Positions 1 through 7,900 are shown, numbered from the stretch's first letter. The stretch: DNA of 9,073 bases from Candidatus Aphodomonas merdavium (GCA_018715585.1 DVLH01000263.1:1-9073), one strand, 5' to 3'. Program-made: numbers and translations. Notes: a model not told the origin generated them from the sequence alone.

Positions 1-753
1 ATGGCGGAGGGGGAGCTCTCCATCTTGGAGAATGAAATCGCCAAGATGACGCTGCGCATCCGGGAACAGAACCGCGCGCTCCAAGGGGAAAAGCAGCGCC
101 TTGCGGACGCGCTTGCGGATATTTCCCACCAGCTGCGCACGCCGCTCACCGCCGCCAATCTGATCCTGCCGTTGGTGGAAAAAGCGCCGGAGGCGAAGGC
201 GCGCAAGGCGTTGCTGCGCGAGATGGAGGAGCTGTTTTTGCAGATGGAGTGGCTCTTGGACGCGCTGCTCAAGCTTTCCCGCCTGGATGCCGGCATCGTG
301 CCGCTAAAGAAAGAGGCCGTCGAAGTAGCCGCGCTCGTGCGCGCAGCAGCCCATCCCCTGCTGATCCCCCTGGAATTGCATGAAATTGCCCTGCGGTGCA
401 GCGTGCCGGAGGGGATGCGCATCGTTGCGGACGCCGGATGGCTCTCGCAGGCGCTGGAGAACATTTTGAAAAATTGTATCCAGAGCGCGCCGCGGCAGAG
501 CGCCATCGAAATTGCCGCCAGGGAAACGCCGCTCTTTAGTGAGATCGTCATCCGCGACCAGGGGAAAGGCTTTTCGGCGGAGGATCTGCCGCGCGTGTTT
601 GAACGGTTCTATCGGGGAAAGGGTTCGGAGACGGTGGGATACGGTATCGGGTTAGCGCTTAGTAAAATGATCATCCTACGCCACGGCGGCTCGATCTGCG
701 CTCAGAATGCTCCGCAAGGAGGAGCGGAGTTCATCATTCGCTTTCCAAAGTGA
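1..753 (+). CDS. Sensor histidine kinase, C-terminal part (5' end cut by window)
   Basis: Cytoplasmic kinase part of a membrane-bound two-component sensor that would phosphorylate an OmpR-family response regulator. The visible 250 residues begin in a linker helix and hold the phosphoacceptor H-box (DISHQLRTPL, His43), the N-box (ENILKNCIQ, about 153-161), the G1 box (DQGKG, 186-190), the F-box (RVFERFY, 198-204) and the G2 box (GYGIGLAL, 213-220), so the catalytic core is complete. No transmembrane or sensor segment is present. The reading frame is open at base 1, and the EGELSILENEIAKM linker normally follows a membrane helix, so the ATG at base 1 is probably internal and the true start lies upstream. 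The ABC ATPase and permease follow on the same strand, matching Firmicutes modules where the kinase-regulator pair controls an exporter. The protein is VanS-like in length and architecture; the signal it senses is unknown. Confidence 0.92.
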   Translation: MAEGELSILENEIAKMTLRIREQNRALQGEKQRLADALADISHQLRTPLTAANLILPLVEKAPEAKARKALLREMEELFLQMEWLLDALLKLSRLDAGIVPLKKEAVEVAALVRAAAHPLLIPLELHEIALRCSVPEGMRIVADAGWLSQALENILKNCIQSAPRQSAIEIAARETPLFSEIVIRDQGKGFSAEDLPRVFERFYRGKGSETVGYGIGLALSKMIILRHGGSICAQNAPQGGAEFIIRFPK

Positions 754-803
754 CGGAACGCTCACGGAAAAGTCACGCGGCCGTCAGGGAAAAGCGCTAT
801 GAT
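751..803 (+). promoter_or_regulatory. Candidate regulator-activated promoter with four 11-base direct repeats
   Basis: Four repeats start at 751 (TGACGG), 762 (TCACGG), 773 (TCACGC) and 784 (TCAGGG), spaced exactly 11 bases apart; two of them continue into a GAAAA run. A -10-like TATGAT lies at 798-803, and no good -35 hexamer is found 17 bases upstream of it. OmpR/PhoB-type regulators bind 11-base direct repeats that replace the -35 element, and the spacing from the last repeat to the -10 is close to that of Pho-box promoters. I infer that the partner regulator of the kinase activates the ATPase-permease genes here. The first repeat overlaps the kinase stop codon. Repeat phase and -10 are seen directly; the regulator and activity are inferred. 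Confidence 0.6.
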
Positions 804-821
804 TGGGGCAGCCTAGAGAGA

Positions 822-827
822 AAAGGG
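822..827 (+). promoter_or_regulatory. Ribosome binding site of the ABC ATPase gene
   Basis: AAAGGG, followed by another G, lies 9 bases before the ATG at 837. It supports that start over the in-frame GTG at 750, which has no ribosome binding site at normal distance and would add 29 residues running across the repeat operator and the -10 element. Confidence 0.55.
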
Positions 828-836
828 GCGCAGGAA

Positions 837-1526
837 ATGGAATTTTTAAAGATCGTTCATTTATGCAAGTACTATGGGAAAGGGGAAATCCAGACCACCG
901 CGCTGGAGGACGTCAACCTGACGGTGGAAAAGGGGGAATTTGTGGCAATCGTCGGCGCGTCGGGATCGGGAAAATCAACGCTGCTGCATGCGATTGCCGG
1001 GGTGGATGTCCCCACAAGCGGCAAGGTGTTTCTCAGCGGCCAGGACGTCTACGCTCAAAACAACGAGCAGCTGGCGATTTTCCGCAGGCGGCAGGTGGGG
1101 CTGATTTATCAGTTTCATAATTTAATCCCCACGCTCAACGTGGAGGAAAACATTGCTTTGCCCGTTTTGATGGACAAGCGGAGCGTGAACGAGGAACGCC
1201 TCAACGGGCTGCTGGATCTGCTTGGCCTTCAGGAGCGCAGAAAACACCTGCCCAACCAGCTCTCCGGTGGCCAACAGCAGCGCGTAGCCATCGGCCGCGC
1301 GCTGATGAACGCGCCGGCCGTCATGCTGGCCGATGAACCAACCGGCAGCCTGGATAGCCGCAACGGCCAGGAAATCATCCGCTTGCTGGAGGAGAGCCAC
1401 AAAAAATACCGGCAAACGCTGCTGATCGTCACACATGACGAGAAGATCGCTCTGCGGGCAGAGCGCGTCATCACCATTGCCGATGGCAGGGTGGCGGGCG
1501 ATGAAAGGCAGGCGGTCCGTGCGTGA
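837..1526 (+). CDS. ABC transporter ATP-binding protein, MacB/LolD type
   Basis: ATPase subunit that powers the FtsX-type permease encoded next to it, acting at the inner face of the membrane. The 229 residues form one complete nucleotide-binding domain: Walker A (GASGSGKST, 40-48), Q-loop Gln92 (YQFHNLIP), signature LSGGQQQR (142-149), Walker B (VMLADEP, 162-168) and H-loop His200 (VTHDE). The length and the LIYQFHNLIPTL and ADEPTGSLD segments are typical of the MacB/LolD/BceA/FtsE group, which works by mechanotransmission rather than classical transport. The ATG at 837 is chosen because the protein then starts like other family members (MEFLKIVHLCKYYG) with a ribosome binding site at the right distance. 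Its stop overlaps the permease start by four bases (GTGA), so the two are probably translationally coupled. The substrate cannot be told from the sequence; antimicrobial peptide or envelope-stress roles are common for this arrangement. Confidence 0.95.
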   Translation: MEFLKIVHLCKYYGKGEIQTTALEDVNLTVEKGEFVAIVGASGSGKSTLLHAIAGVDVPTSGKVFLSGQDVYAQNNEQLAIFRRRQVGLIYQFHNLIPTLNVEENIALPVLMDKRSVNEERLNGLLDLLGLQERRKHLPNQLSGGQQQRVAIGRALMNAPAVMLADEPTGSLDSRNGQEIIRLLEESHKKYRQTLLIVTHDEKIALRAERVITIADGRVAGDERQAVRA

Positions 1527-4072
1527 ACGTTTTTGCAAAAATTACGCTTGCAAGCATGAAGAAAAACCGCGCGCGGACGCTGGCAACGGTGGCCGGTGTC
1601 ATGCTTTCCGCCGCGATGCTCACGGCGGTAATTACGTTTGGCGTTTCTTTGCTGGAGTATATGGCGGCGGGGGCGGCGCTGAAATACGGCGATTGGCATG
1701 TGGCGTTTTACAACGTCAACGACGCGTTTGTACAAAAGCAGCGGGAGACGGACGGCGTCGCCGGAGTTGTGGCATATGAGGAGATAGGCTACGCAGCAAT
1801 GGAAGGCGGCGAAAACCCCGATAAACCCTATTGGTTTGTTGCCGGCCTGGATGAGCGGGCGCTGCAGGCGCTGCCACTTTCGTTGCTTTCTGGCAGGATG
1901 CCGCAAAACAGCGCGGAGGTGGTAGTGCCGCTACATGCGGAGACGAACGGGGGCGTTGCCGTTTCGCTGGGCGATATGCTTTCTCTGGCGCTTTTTGAGC
2001 GGACGGACGGAGGGGAAACGCTCAGCCAGCACGATCCGTTCCGCGCCGGGCAGGAGACGCTGCGCCCTGCAGGGGAGCGGAGCTATACCGTCGTCGGCAT
2101 TTGCCAGCGGCCCGCCTTTGAGGAGCGCACCGCGCCGGGCTATACGCTCGTGACGCTGGCGGATGGAGAAGACGGAAAAGCGTTCACTGCGTTTGTGACG
2201 CTTAAAAACCCCTTCGGCGTGCGCGCCTATGTGCGGGAAAACGGCGGCGGCCATGCGTATGCGCTCAACGACGGCGTCCTACGGTTTTGGGGCCTTTCAA
2301 GCGATAGGGTTTTTACGACGATGCTATGGGCGGTGGGCTGCATCGTGCTGGCCATCATCGCCGCAGGTTCAGTGTTTCTGATTTACAATGCCTTTACCAT
2401 TTCCTTCACCGAGCGCATGCGGATGTTCGGGCTTCTGGCGTCGGTGGGCGCGACGCCGAGGCAGCTGCGCAACGCCGTGCTGTTGGAAGGGCTATTTACG
2501 GGGATGGCCGGTATCCCGTGCGGCATTCTTTTGGGGATTGCCTGCATCGGTGTGATCATTCGCATGGTGGCTAAAAACTTTGTGGATTTGCTCTATCAGG
2601 GCGTACCGTTGACAATGCGCCTTTCTTTGCCGGCGATGGGCGCAGCGGTGATCATAGGTTTTTTGACAATCTTGTTTTCCGCCGGAATTCCGGCCCGCCT
2701 GGCGGCGCATCTGAGCGCGTTGGAATGCATCCGGCAAACGGAGACGCAGGAAATACGCCGTAATGCGGTAAAAACGCCTCGCTGGGTGATGCGCCTGTGT
2801 GGCTTAGAAGGGCTGCTCGCCCTCAAGAGCTTCCGGCGCGACAGGAAACGGTCCGGCAGCGTCGTGCTCTCGCTCGTGCTCAGCATCGTACTGTTTCTTG
2901 CCGCCAACACTTTTGTGGTCTATCTGCGCCAGACGGCGCAGCAGGCGGCCGAGGTAACGACATACGACATAGGCGTTACGGTGCAGGATCTGGAAGAAAG
3001 CGAAATGCAGGCGCTGTATGAGAAGCTGAAAAAGGTGGACGGCGTGACGCAAAGCGCGTATCAAACGATGATGGTTGCCGGCTGCACGGCCAATGTGGCC
3101 GATCTTTCCGAGGCCTTCTGGCAGGGAAGCGCGCAGCCTAAGGCGGATGGCCCGGTTGCTTTGTCGCTGCAAATCCAGTTCCTGGATGACGGCTCGTTTG
3201 CGGGCATTTTGCAAGGGCTTGGGTTGTCGCCGGAGGCGTATGGTGGGGACGGCGCGGCGCTGATCGCCTTAGCAAAGATGGATGACGAGCGGGCGGAGTC
3301 GCTGGAGGCGTTGCCGGAGCTGTTTGCGCGGGATCGCGTGCGCTTGGCGCTTGGCACGGCAGGCGTAGAGAGCGCCGTTGAGCTGGCTTGCATGGATTTT
3401 GCCGTGCCGGACAGCCTGCCGTCATTTTCTAAGATGGAAAGCAAACCTTATATTTTGCAGGCGGTTGCGCCTGATTCCTACAGGAAGCTGCCTGTTTTTG
3501 ATGGGCTTCCCGTGCTGAGCCAGGGAATGACGTTCCTCTCGGACGATCCTGCACAGACGGCGCAGCAGATGCAGGCGGTTTTGCAGCAAATGGATCTTGC
3601 AAGCCGCTGCACGGTGCTGAATGTGAAGGCAATGCTGGAGGAGAACCGCAACTATGTGTTTATTGCCAACGTTTTTGCCTATTCGTTTATCGCGATGATT
3701 TCGCTCATTGCGCTTGCCAACGTGTTTAACACGATTACCACGAACATCAGCCTGCGCAGGCGGGAGCTTGCCATGCTCCGCTCCATCGGCATGGGCGAAA
3801 AGGACTTTCAAAAGATGATGCGCCTGGAGTGTGCGCTCTATGGGCTGAAAGCGCTGGCTGTAGGGCTGCCGCTTGCGCTTGTTTGTTCGCTGCTCATCTA
3901 CTGGGGGATGTTCTCGGGCGGGGCGGAAAACATATCGTTTCGAGTGCCGTGGGGTGGTATGGGCGTCAGCGCGCTGAGCGTTTTTGCCGTCGTTTTTATT
4001 ACGATGCGCTATGCGGTGGGCAAAGCGAAGAAAGAGAACATCCTCGATGCGCTTCGGGATGAAACGGCATGA
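1523..4072 (+). CDS. ABC transporter permease with two FtsX domains
   Basis: Membrane partner of the preceding ATPase. The 849 residues show an internal duplication of four helices plus one outside domain. Repeat one has a first helix (about 20-45), an extracellular domain (about 46-260) and helices near 264-290, 318-347 and 367-390. Repeat two has a helix near 445-468, a second extracellular domain (about 469-710) and helices near 711-737, 772-794 and 810-828. Each half carries the FtsX coupling segment after its second helix: FTERMRMFGLLASVGATPRQ (295-314) and LRRRELAMLRSIGMGEKDF (744-762). The start is the GTG at 1523, overlapping the ATPase stop; the N-terminus MNVFAKITLASMKKNRARTL matches the usual start of such permeases, and starting at the later ATG (1556) would remove the first part. 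The ribosome binding site is weak, which fits translational coupling. Both extracellular domains are large, and their ligand is unknown. Confidence 0.93.
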   Translation: MNVFAKITLASMKKNRARTLATVAGVMLSAAMLTAVITFGVSLLEYMAAGAALKYGDWHVAFYNVNDAFVQKQRETDGVAGVVAYEEIGYAAMEGGENPDKPYWFVAGLDERALQALPLSLLSGRMPQNSAEVVVPLHAETNGGVAVSLGDMLSLALFERTDGGETLSQHDPFRAGQETLRPAGERSYTVVGICQRPAFEERTAPGYTLVTLADGEDGKAFTAFVTLKNPFGVRAYVRENGGGHAYALNDGVLRFWGLSSDRVFTTMLWAVGCIVLAIIAAGSVFLIYNAFTISFTERMRMFGLLASVGATPRQLRNAVLLEGLFTGMAGIPCGILLGIACIGVIIRMVAKNFVDLLYQGVPLTMRLSLPAMGAAVIIGFLTILFSAGIPARLAAHLSALECIRQTETQEIRRNAVKTPRWVMRLCGLEGLLALKSFRRDRKRSGSVVLSLVLSIVLFLAANTFVVYLRQTAQQAAEVTTYDIGVTVQDLEESEMQALYEKLKKVDGVTQSAYQTMMVAGCTANVADLSEAFWQGSAQPKADGPVALSLQIQFLDDGSFAGILQGLGLSPEAYGGDGAALIALAKMDDERAESLEALPELFARDRVRLALGTAGVESAVELACMDFAVPDSLPSFSKMESKPYILQAVAPDSYRKLPVFDGLPVLSQGMTFLSDDPAQTAQQMQAVLQQMDLASRCTVLNVKAMLEENRNYVFIANVFAYSFIAMISLIALANVFNTITTNISLRRRELAMLRSIGMGEKDFQKMMRLECALYGLKALAVGLPLALVCSLLIYWGMFSGGAENISFRVPWGGMGVSALSVFAVVFITMRYAVGKAKKENILDALRDETA

Positions 4073-4174
4073 CGGGAAAATATAACAGAAATGTAAAGAG
4101 GAATCAGACGTTTTGCGCCGTATCCTTTCAGGAGAAGGTTGAACCCGTATGAAAGGCGGTAGATAGGTTGCCGC

Positions 4175-4200
4175 GCACAAGTGCTTAGCCTGCATTGTGC
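4175..4200 (+). other. Leader hairpin upstream of the small protein gene
   Basis: GCACAA (4175-4180) and TGC (4182-4184) pair with GCA (4192-4194) and TTGTGC (4195-4200), giving nine base pairs with one bulged G (4181) and a 7-base loop. No T-run follows, so it is not an intrinsic terminator. It sits 58 bases before the start codon and could act in RNA stability or translation control. The pairing is seen directly; the role is inferred. Confidence 0.4.
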
Positions 4201-4244
4201 TCGTTGCGGTGGAGGGAATGTGCGTTACGCTGTGTGAATTTGGT

Positions 4245-4253
4245 AAAGAGGTG
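4245..4253 (+). promoter_or_regulatory. Ribosome binding site of the small protein gene
   Basis: AAAGAGGTG ends 5 bases before the ATG at 4259. It is a good Shine-Dalgarno match and the main support that the small frame is translated from this start. Confidence 0.65.
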
Positions 4254-4258
4254 TTTGC

Positions 4259-4507
4259 ATGGATCATCAGGCTGCAAGCCTGGAGCTGACGCTCCGCGAA
4301 GCGGACGTGCTGCGGCGCCTTTTGGAGAAAGCTTTCAAAACGTCCAAAGAGCGCTGCCAGCACTATGAGAGCGATATGTTCGACGCAATCATCGACGGCG
4401 AGGTGGAAAAGGAACACCTGCTCGCCCAGCAACACCGTCAGGAGAGCGAGCGCCAACAGGAACTGTCCGACATCCTGCGAAAGTTAAACGCACTAAAGTT
4501 TACATGA
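4259..4507 (+). CDS. Small helical protein of unknown function, 82 residues
   Basis: I do not recognise this protein. It is small, highly charged and predicted to be almost wholly helical, with one Cys (Cys33), no signal peptide and no membrane segment, so it is probably cytoplasmic. Two helical stretches can be seen: residues about 8-35 (LTLREADVLRRLLEKAFKTS and onward) and about 48-80, the latter rich in Glu, Gln and Arg (HLLAQQHRQESERQQELSDI) with heptad-like spacing that could form a coiled coil. The ATG at 4259 has a good ribosome binding site, and a strong terminator follows 31 bases after the stop, so it is very likely a real gene that ends the + strand unit. It lies 186 bases after the permease, probably with separate control. 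It could be an accessory or regulatory partner of the transporter, or an unrelated housekeeping protein; neither is shown. Confidence 0.75.
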   Translation: MDHQAASLELTLREADVLRRLLEKAFKTSKERCQHYESDMFDAIIDGEVEKEHLLAQQHRQESERQQELSDILRKLNALKFT

Positions 4508-4537
4508 ATGCGCAATGGTTCAGGCCACATGGTTTGA

Positions 4538-4573
4538 GCGGACCCTGGGAGAAGGGCCCGCTTTTTGTGTTTT
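4538..4573 (+). terminator. Intrinsic terminator after the small protein gene
   Basis: GCGG (4538-4541) and CCC (4543-4545) pair with GGG (4554-4556) and CCGC (4558-4561). This gives an 8-position stem with a single A-C mismatch and an 8-base loop, followed by TTTTTGTGTTTT. It closes the + strand genes. Confidence 0.85.
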
Positions 4574-4598
4574 ACCCCTGCGCAAAGCATGAAGATTG

Positions 4599-4640
4599 AA
4601 AAAACGCAGGCAAAAGCCGCTTTTCCCCAAAGAGCCTGCG
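4599..4640 (-). terminator. Possible second - strand intrinsic terminator
   Basis: Read on the - strand, CGCAGGC (4640-4634) pairs with GCCTGCG (4611-4605), seven perfect base pairs, followed at once by six T (4604-4599). The 22-base loop can fold further through AAAAG and CTTTT. The stem is GC-rich and the T-run is directly adjacent, as in intrinsic terminators. It lies about 275 bases beyond the terminator of the glycosidase gene, so it is either a backup or the end of an unseen - strand transcript. Confidence 0.45.
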
Positions 4641-4805
4641 GCCTTGTTGGAAGCAAAAGGGGCCAAACGCGTGCCGGCCGTTAAAAAAAGCGTTGCTGAT
4701 GCGCGTGGATTGCAAACGGCCTGGCCGCATCACGGGGCGGCAGGATGCGCTGCAAAAAGGGGCGCCGGAAAGCCCTCGGCAGCATGGAGGGCGAAGCGGC
4801 CCCGC

Positions 4806-4877
4806 AAGGGGAAGGAGAGCAAGGGGAAGCGGGCGGTTAAGGGGATGCTGGCAAAACGGAAGGAAAGGAAAAGGGGA
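4806..4877. repeat. Purine-rich stretch with four AAGGGGA copies
   Basis: AAGGGGA occurs at 4806-4812, 4821-4827, 4839-4845 and 4871-4877, with further GGA triplets between them. The spacing is irregular (15, 18 and 32 bases), so it is a motif cluster rather than a tandem repeat. Role unknown; a biased purine tract is the simplest reading. Confidence 0.4.
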
Positions 4878-4915
4878 TGGGACCCGGGCGCCGTAGGGCC
4901 CCGGACGATGGCTGA

Positions 4916-4945
4916 AAAATAAAAAACCCCCGGCTTGGCCGGGGG
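4916..4945 (-). terminator. Intrinsic terminator of the glycoside hydrolase operon
   Basis: On the - strand, CCCCCGGC (4945-4938) pairs perfectly with GCCGGGGG (4934-4927) around a 3-base loop, followed by TTTTTT (4926-4921) and more T beyond one A. It starts 23 bases after the glycosidase stop codon. On the + strand the hairpin is not followed by T, so it works in one direction. Confidence 0.93.
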
Positions 4946-4968
4946 CATCTTGCGTGAAAAGGATGGCC

Positions 4969-7900
4969 TTAGCTGAGCGCTTCGACGATGGGGGCGGCCA
5001 ACGGCCCCGTGCGGCGCAGCTGGTATTCGTACGCCCAGGTATCGCCTGTGGAACGCCAGAAATTGGGCGAGCAATAGACGTCCTTTTCCTCGTCGGAGTT
5101 GTGCACCGCGCCAAAGGTATTGTAGCGGTTGCCATAGACGGTCAAATCCAGCCGGTGCGGGCCGGGCGCGGCGGGCTTTGTGACGGCGGAATAGGGGGAG
5201 ATGGCGATCAGCCCTTGACGCTCGCCGTCCAAATCGACGGCGATGGCCGGCGAGCGGAATTTCGTCAACGAGACGCGCAGCGGGTTCCCCGTCCCTTGCA
5301 CGTCGATATGATAGGTCACCGCGCCGCCATAGAAGGGGAGCCCCTGCGCGGTCCAATCCGCAAAGCTCAGCGCACGCACGGGCGCGATAACCACCGCTTT
5401 GCGGCCGCAAACGCGCACGCCGAAATCGCCCAGCAGCATCATTGCTTCCACGTCCGTCTTGCGCCCGAAGGGCATTGAAACGCACAGTTCGTTTTCGCCT
5501 TTTTTCAGCGCGCCCAGCCGAACGCGCAAAATGTCGCGGTCCACATACCGGCCGGTGGGTTTGTTGGAAACGGTTTCGCCGTTCCAGCGGATCTGGCAAT
5601 CGTGCGGGTGCTCCAGCGCCAGATCCACCGAGGCGACGTCTACCTCGGAGAAGACGTGAAAGCGCAGCGAGAGCGTGTGCGCGGTGTCGCCTTCCTGCTC
5701 GCGGATGCACCAAGGCTGCGGGAAGGCCTCCATGCGGTAGGGATAGCCCAGCGCGTCGCGGAACTTGTTATCCAGGCGCAAAATTTCCTCGCACGGCTGA
5801 AAGGGACCGCCGTCAAATGCATATTCCGCCATATCCAGCAACAGCGCGTTTGGCTCGCTGAGCGTGACGGGAACCTCGCTGGCAATTGCAACGGGCGTGG
5901 AGGCGGCGGCGCGCGGCGCAGGAGCCGCCCGGCGCTCGCCGTGTGCGGGCGTAAAGCGCAGCAACAGGCTGTCCTGGGCGTAGAGCGCCGTGTCAAACGC
6001 GGTGAAACCGCCTGCGCGCGAGACGTTTGCCTTGCTGATGGTCCCGTTCCAGGCGTCGTAGACGCGCACGTCCCATTCGCCGCGCATGCGCAGCGTAATG
6101 GGCTGAGAGTCGGTGTGATCCAAGCGCTGCAGCGGAGGCTTGTGGGCAACAAACACCCATTTTTCGTCTCCGTCCAGGCGCATTTGCGTCAGGAGGTTTT
6201 GCGTGTGCGTCCCGTCCGCCTCAAAGACTTCCAGCGGGCTGACGCCTTCCAACGCCTGCAGCAGCTGGTTTTGCGTAAAGGGGACATATTCGCAGCCGGC
6301 CGCGAACGCCTGAACCTCCTCGCTCTTTATGCCGTCCAAATATTGCGGCAAATACCCGGTGAATACGATGCGCCCGCCTGCCGCCTTCAATTCGCGCAGC
6401 ATTTTTAGCGTCGTGCGGCGCATGGTGAGCATGTTTGGGGCCAGGAGGACGGAGTACGACATTTCCCCCATGCGCAGGCGGCCGTCCTGTATGCCCTGAT
6501 AGAGCTGCGGGATGAGGGATTCGGCGATGAAGTCAAAATCCTTCGTATCGCCGATCAGCCAAGCGGTCAGCGCGTCAAAATCATCGTTCAGCTCCCGGCG
6601 CAGGCGGCCCGTCTTTTCCTCCGTGCCATAGGCGAGCCAGTAGCTTTCGATGGGATGCAGCACGCCGAGATGGACTTCGCACTGGCCGCGCGTCATTGCC
6701 GTGCACACGCGCGCAAAATAATCCTCCACGCGCTTGTATTCCCGGTACCATGGGCTTTGGTAGCCGATGGAGGCGGGATAATCGCGCTTGGCTTCGCCCG
6801 CCATGCTCGTCCACGAAAGGTGCGGCACCCGGACGGTGACGCCGAGCGCCGCCTGCCAATCGCCGTACAGCTTGTGGCCGCGGAACTCAAAGTCCCAGTT
6901 GGTAACGCCGTAAAGCTCATCCAGCATGGCTTCACGGCCAAACTGGTGCACGGCGCTCTGGCATTGTTTGCAGGTGTTGTATTCAATGCGTGCGGCAAGC
7001 ATATCGATGCCTGGGATTTGCATGCTGCGGTAAAAGCGCATCGCCTCGCCGACGGCGCGCGTCTGCTTTTCCAGCGTGGGTTCGCGCATGACGTGGCCCG
7101 TCAGCGCGAGCCCATGCTGCCGGCACCAATCGCCCAGCTGGTCGGCATAGGCGCTGACAAAGCGTTCTGTCAGGTGGTCGTGATAGCGATAGCGCGTGAC
7201 GGGATAACCTTCCGGACGGTCGAAAAAGAGCTCCGGCAGGTGGTCCATTAGGTTTTCGCCGTAACATGCCTGGTATGTTTGAGGCAGGTCGTCTGTAAAG
7301 GGGATAGAGATAAGCTGGCGGTCGGTAGCTTTAGCAAGGTTGTTTTTAAAGGAGAACTGCGGTTCATCCGTGAAGATTGCCGGAATTGTCTTTCCAAACG
7401 CGTCGCCCACCGCACGGCGGTAGGCCTCATGCGTGGTTTGAAGAAAGGCGCGCACGGCCTGAGGGTCCAGCAGGTTTGCGTAGGCCTGGTCGTTAAACCA
7501 GGGGTTCTGGCCGGAAATTTCCAGATAGGCATACCAGAGGGTGTCGGCGCTGAGGTTTGCGGCGTCGTCTGGCGTGACGCGCCGGTAGCTTTGCAGCCAG
7601 CCGTCCTTGTCGAGCGAAACGGTGTAAACGGCCAGCAGCGTGCGGTGATTGCTGCGTGCGCATTTTCCGTTGGCGCACATGCCCCACTTGTCGTCCTCGG
7701 CAGTATCGCCCAACGGTTGGGGCGCAAACAGCAGCACGCGGCAGCGGTAACGGTCCTCTTTGGTGATGTATCCGCCGCCGTATCCGGAAGGCCAACGATC
7801 CTCATCATAGAGCCATGCGCGCATGCCATTTTGTTCTGCGCGCTCCACACTGTGGCGGATACGTTGCATGAACGCATCCTGCAGGTATGGAAGCGCCATG

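Larger units (their letters stand above)
4073..4258 (+). other. Leader region between permease and small protein gene
   Basis: There is no terminator with a T-run after the permease, so read-through into the small gene is possible. The first 40 bases contain TGACGG (4070, on the permease stop), TATAAC (4081) and TGTAAA (4092) in 11-base phase, a weak echo of the operator before the ATPase gene, then a possible but poor -10 (TATCCT, 4121-4126). A purine-rich AGGAGAAGG at 4130-4138 precedes only a five-codon frame (ATG 4149, stop 4164). A 9-bp hairpin occupies 4175-4200. No convincing -35/-10 pair was found. Confidence 0.35.
4574..4914. other. Convergent intergenic region without a supported gene
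   Basis: About 340 bases between two convergent transcription units. The open frames here (for example a very basic 108-codon frame from TTG 4596, and a 31-codon frame from ATG 4589) lack ribosome binding sites and recognisable protein content, so I do not call them. The stretch holds a - strand terminator-like structure (4599-4640), a purine-rich part with four AAGGGGA copies (4806, 4821, 4839, 4871) and a GC-rich 8-bp hairpin with one bulge at 4884-4904. It could contain a small RNA, but I see no known RNA family. Confidence 0.5.

Noticed and set aside
750..836. GTG start at 750 for the ABC ATPase, extending it by 29 residues and overlapping the kinase stop
   Set aside because: No ribosome binding site at proper distance; the extra residues do not look like family sequence, and they would run across the repeat operator and -10.
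4149..4166. Five-codon frame after AGGAGAAGG, as a possible leader peptide
   Set aside because: The spacing from the purine tract to the ATG is long, and there is no attenuator structure or codon run to support a leader peptide.
3422..4456. 344-codon frame on the - strand opposite the permease end and small gene
   Set aside because: Antisense shadow of two well-supported genes; composition rich in Arg/His/Ala, no recognisable domain.
4589..4684. 31-codon frame starting ATG AAG ATT GAA
   Set aside because: No ribosome binding site, and it overlaps the terminator-like hairpin at 4599-4640.
4596..4922. 108-codon very basic frame on the + strand in the intergenic region
   Set aside because: TTG start without a ribosome binding site, low-complexity Lys/Arg/Ala composition, and it runs into the opposite-strand terminator; it fits a chance open frame in GC-rich, purine-rich DNA.
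5602..6408. 268-codon + strand frame opposite the glycoside hydrolase
   Set aside because: Shadow of the GH106-like gene in GC-rich DNA, with no domain and no operon context.
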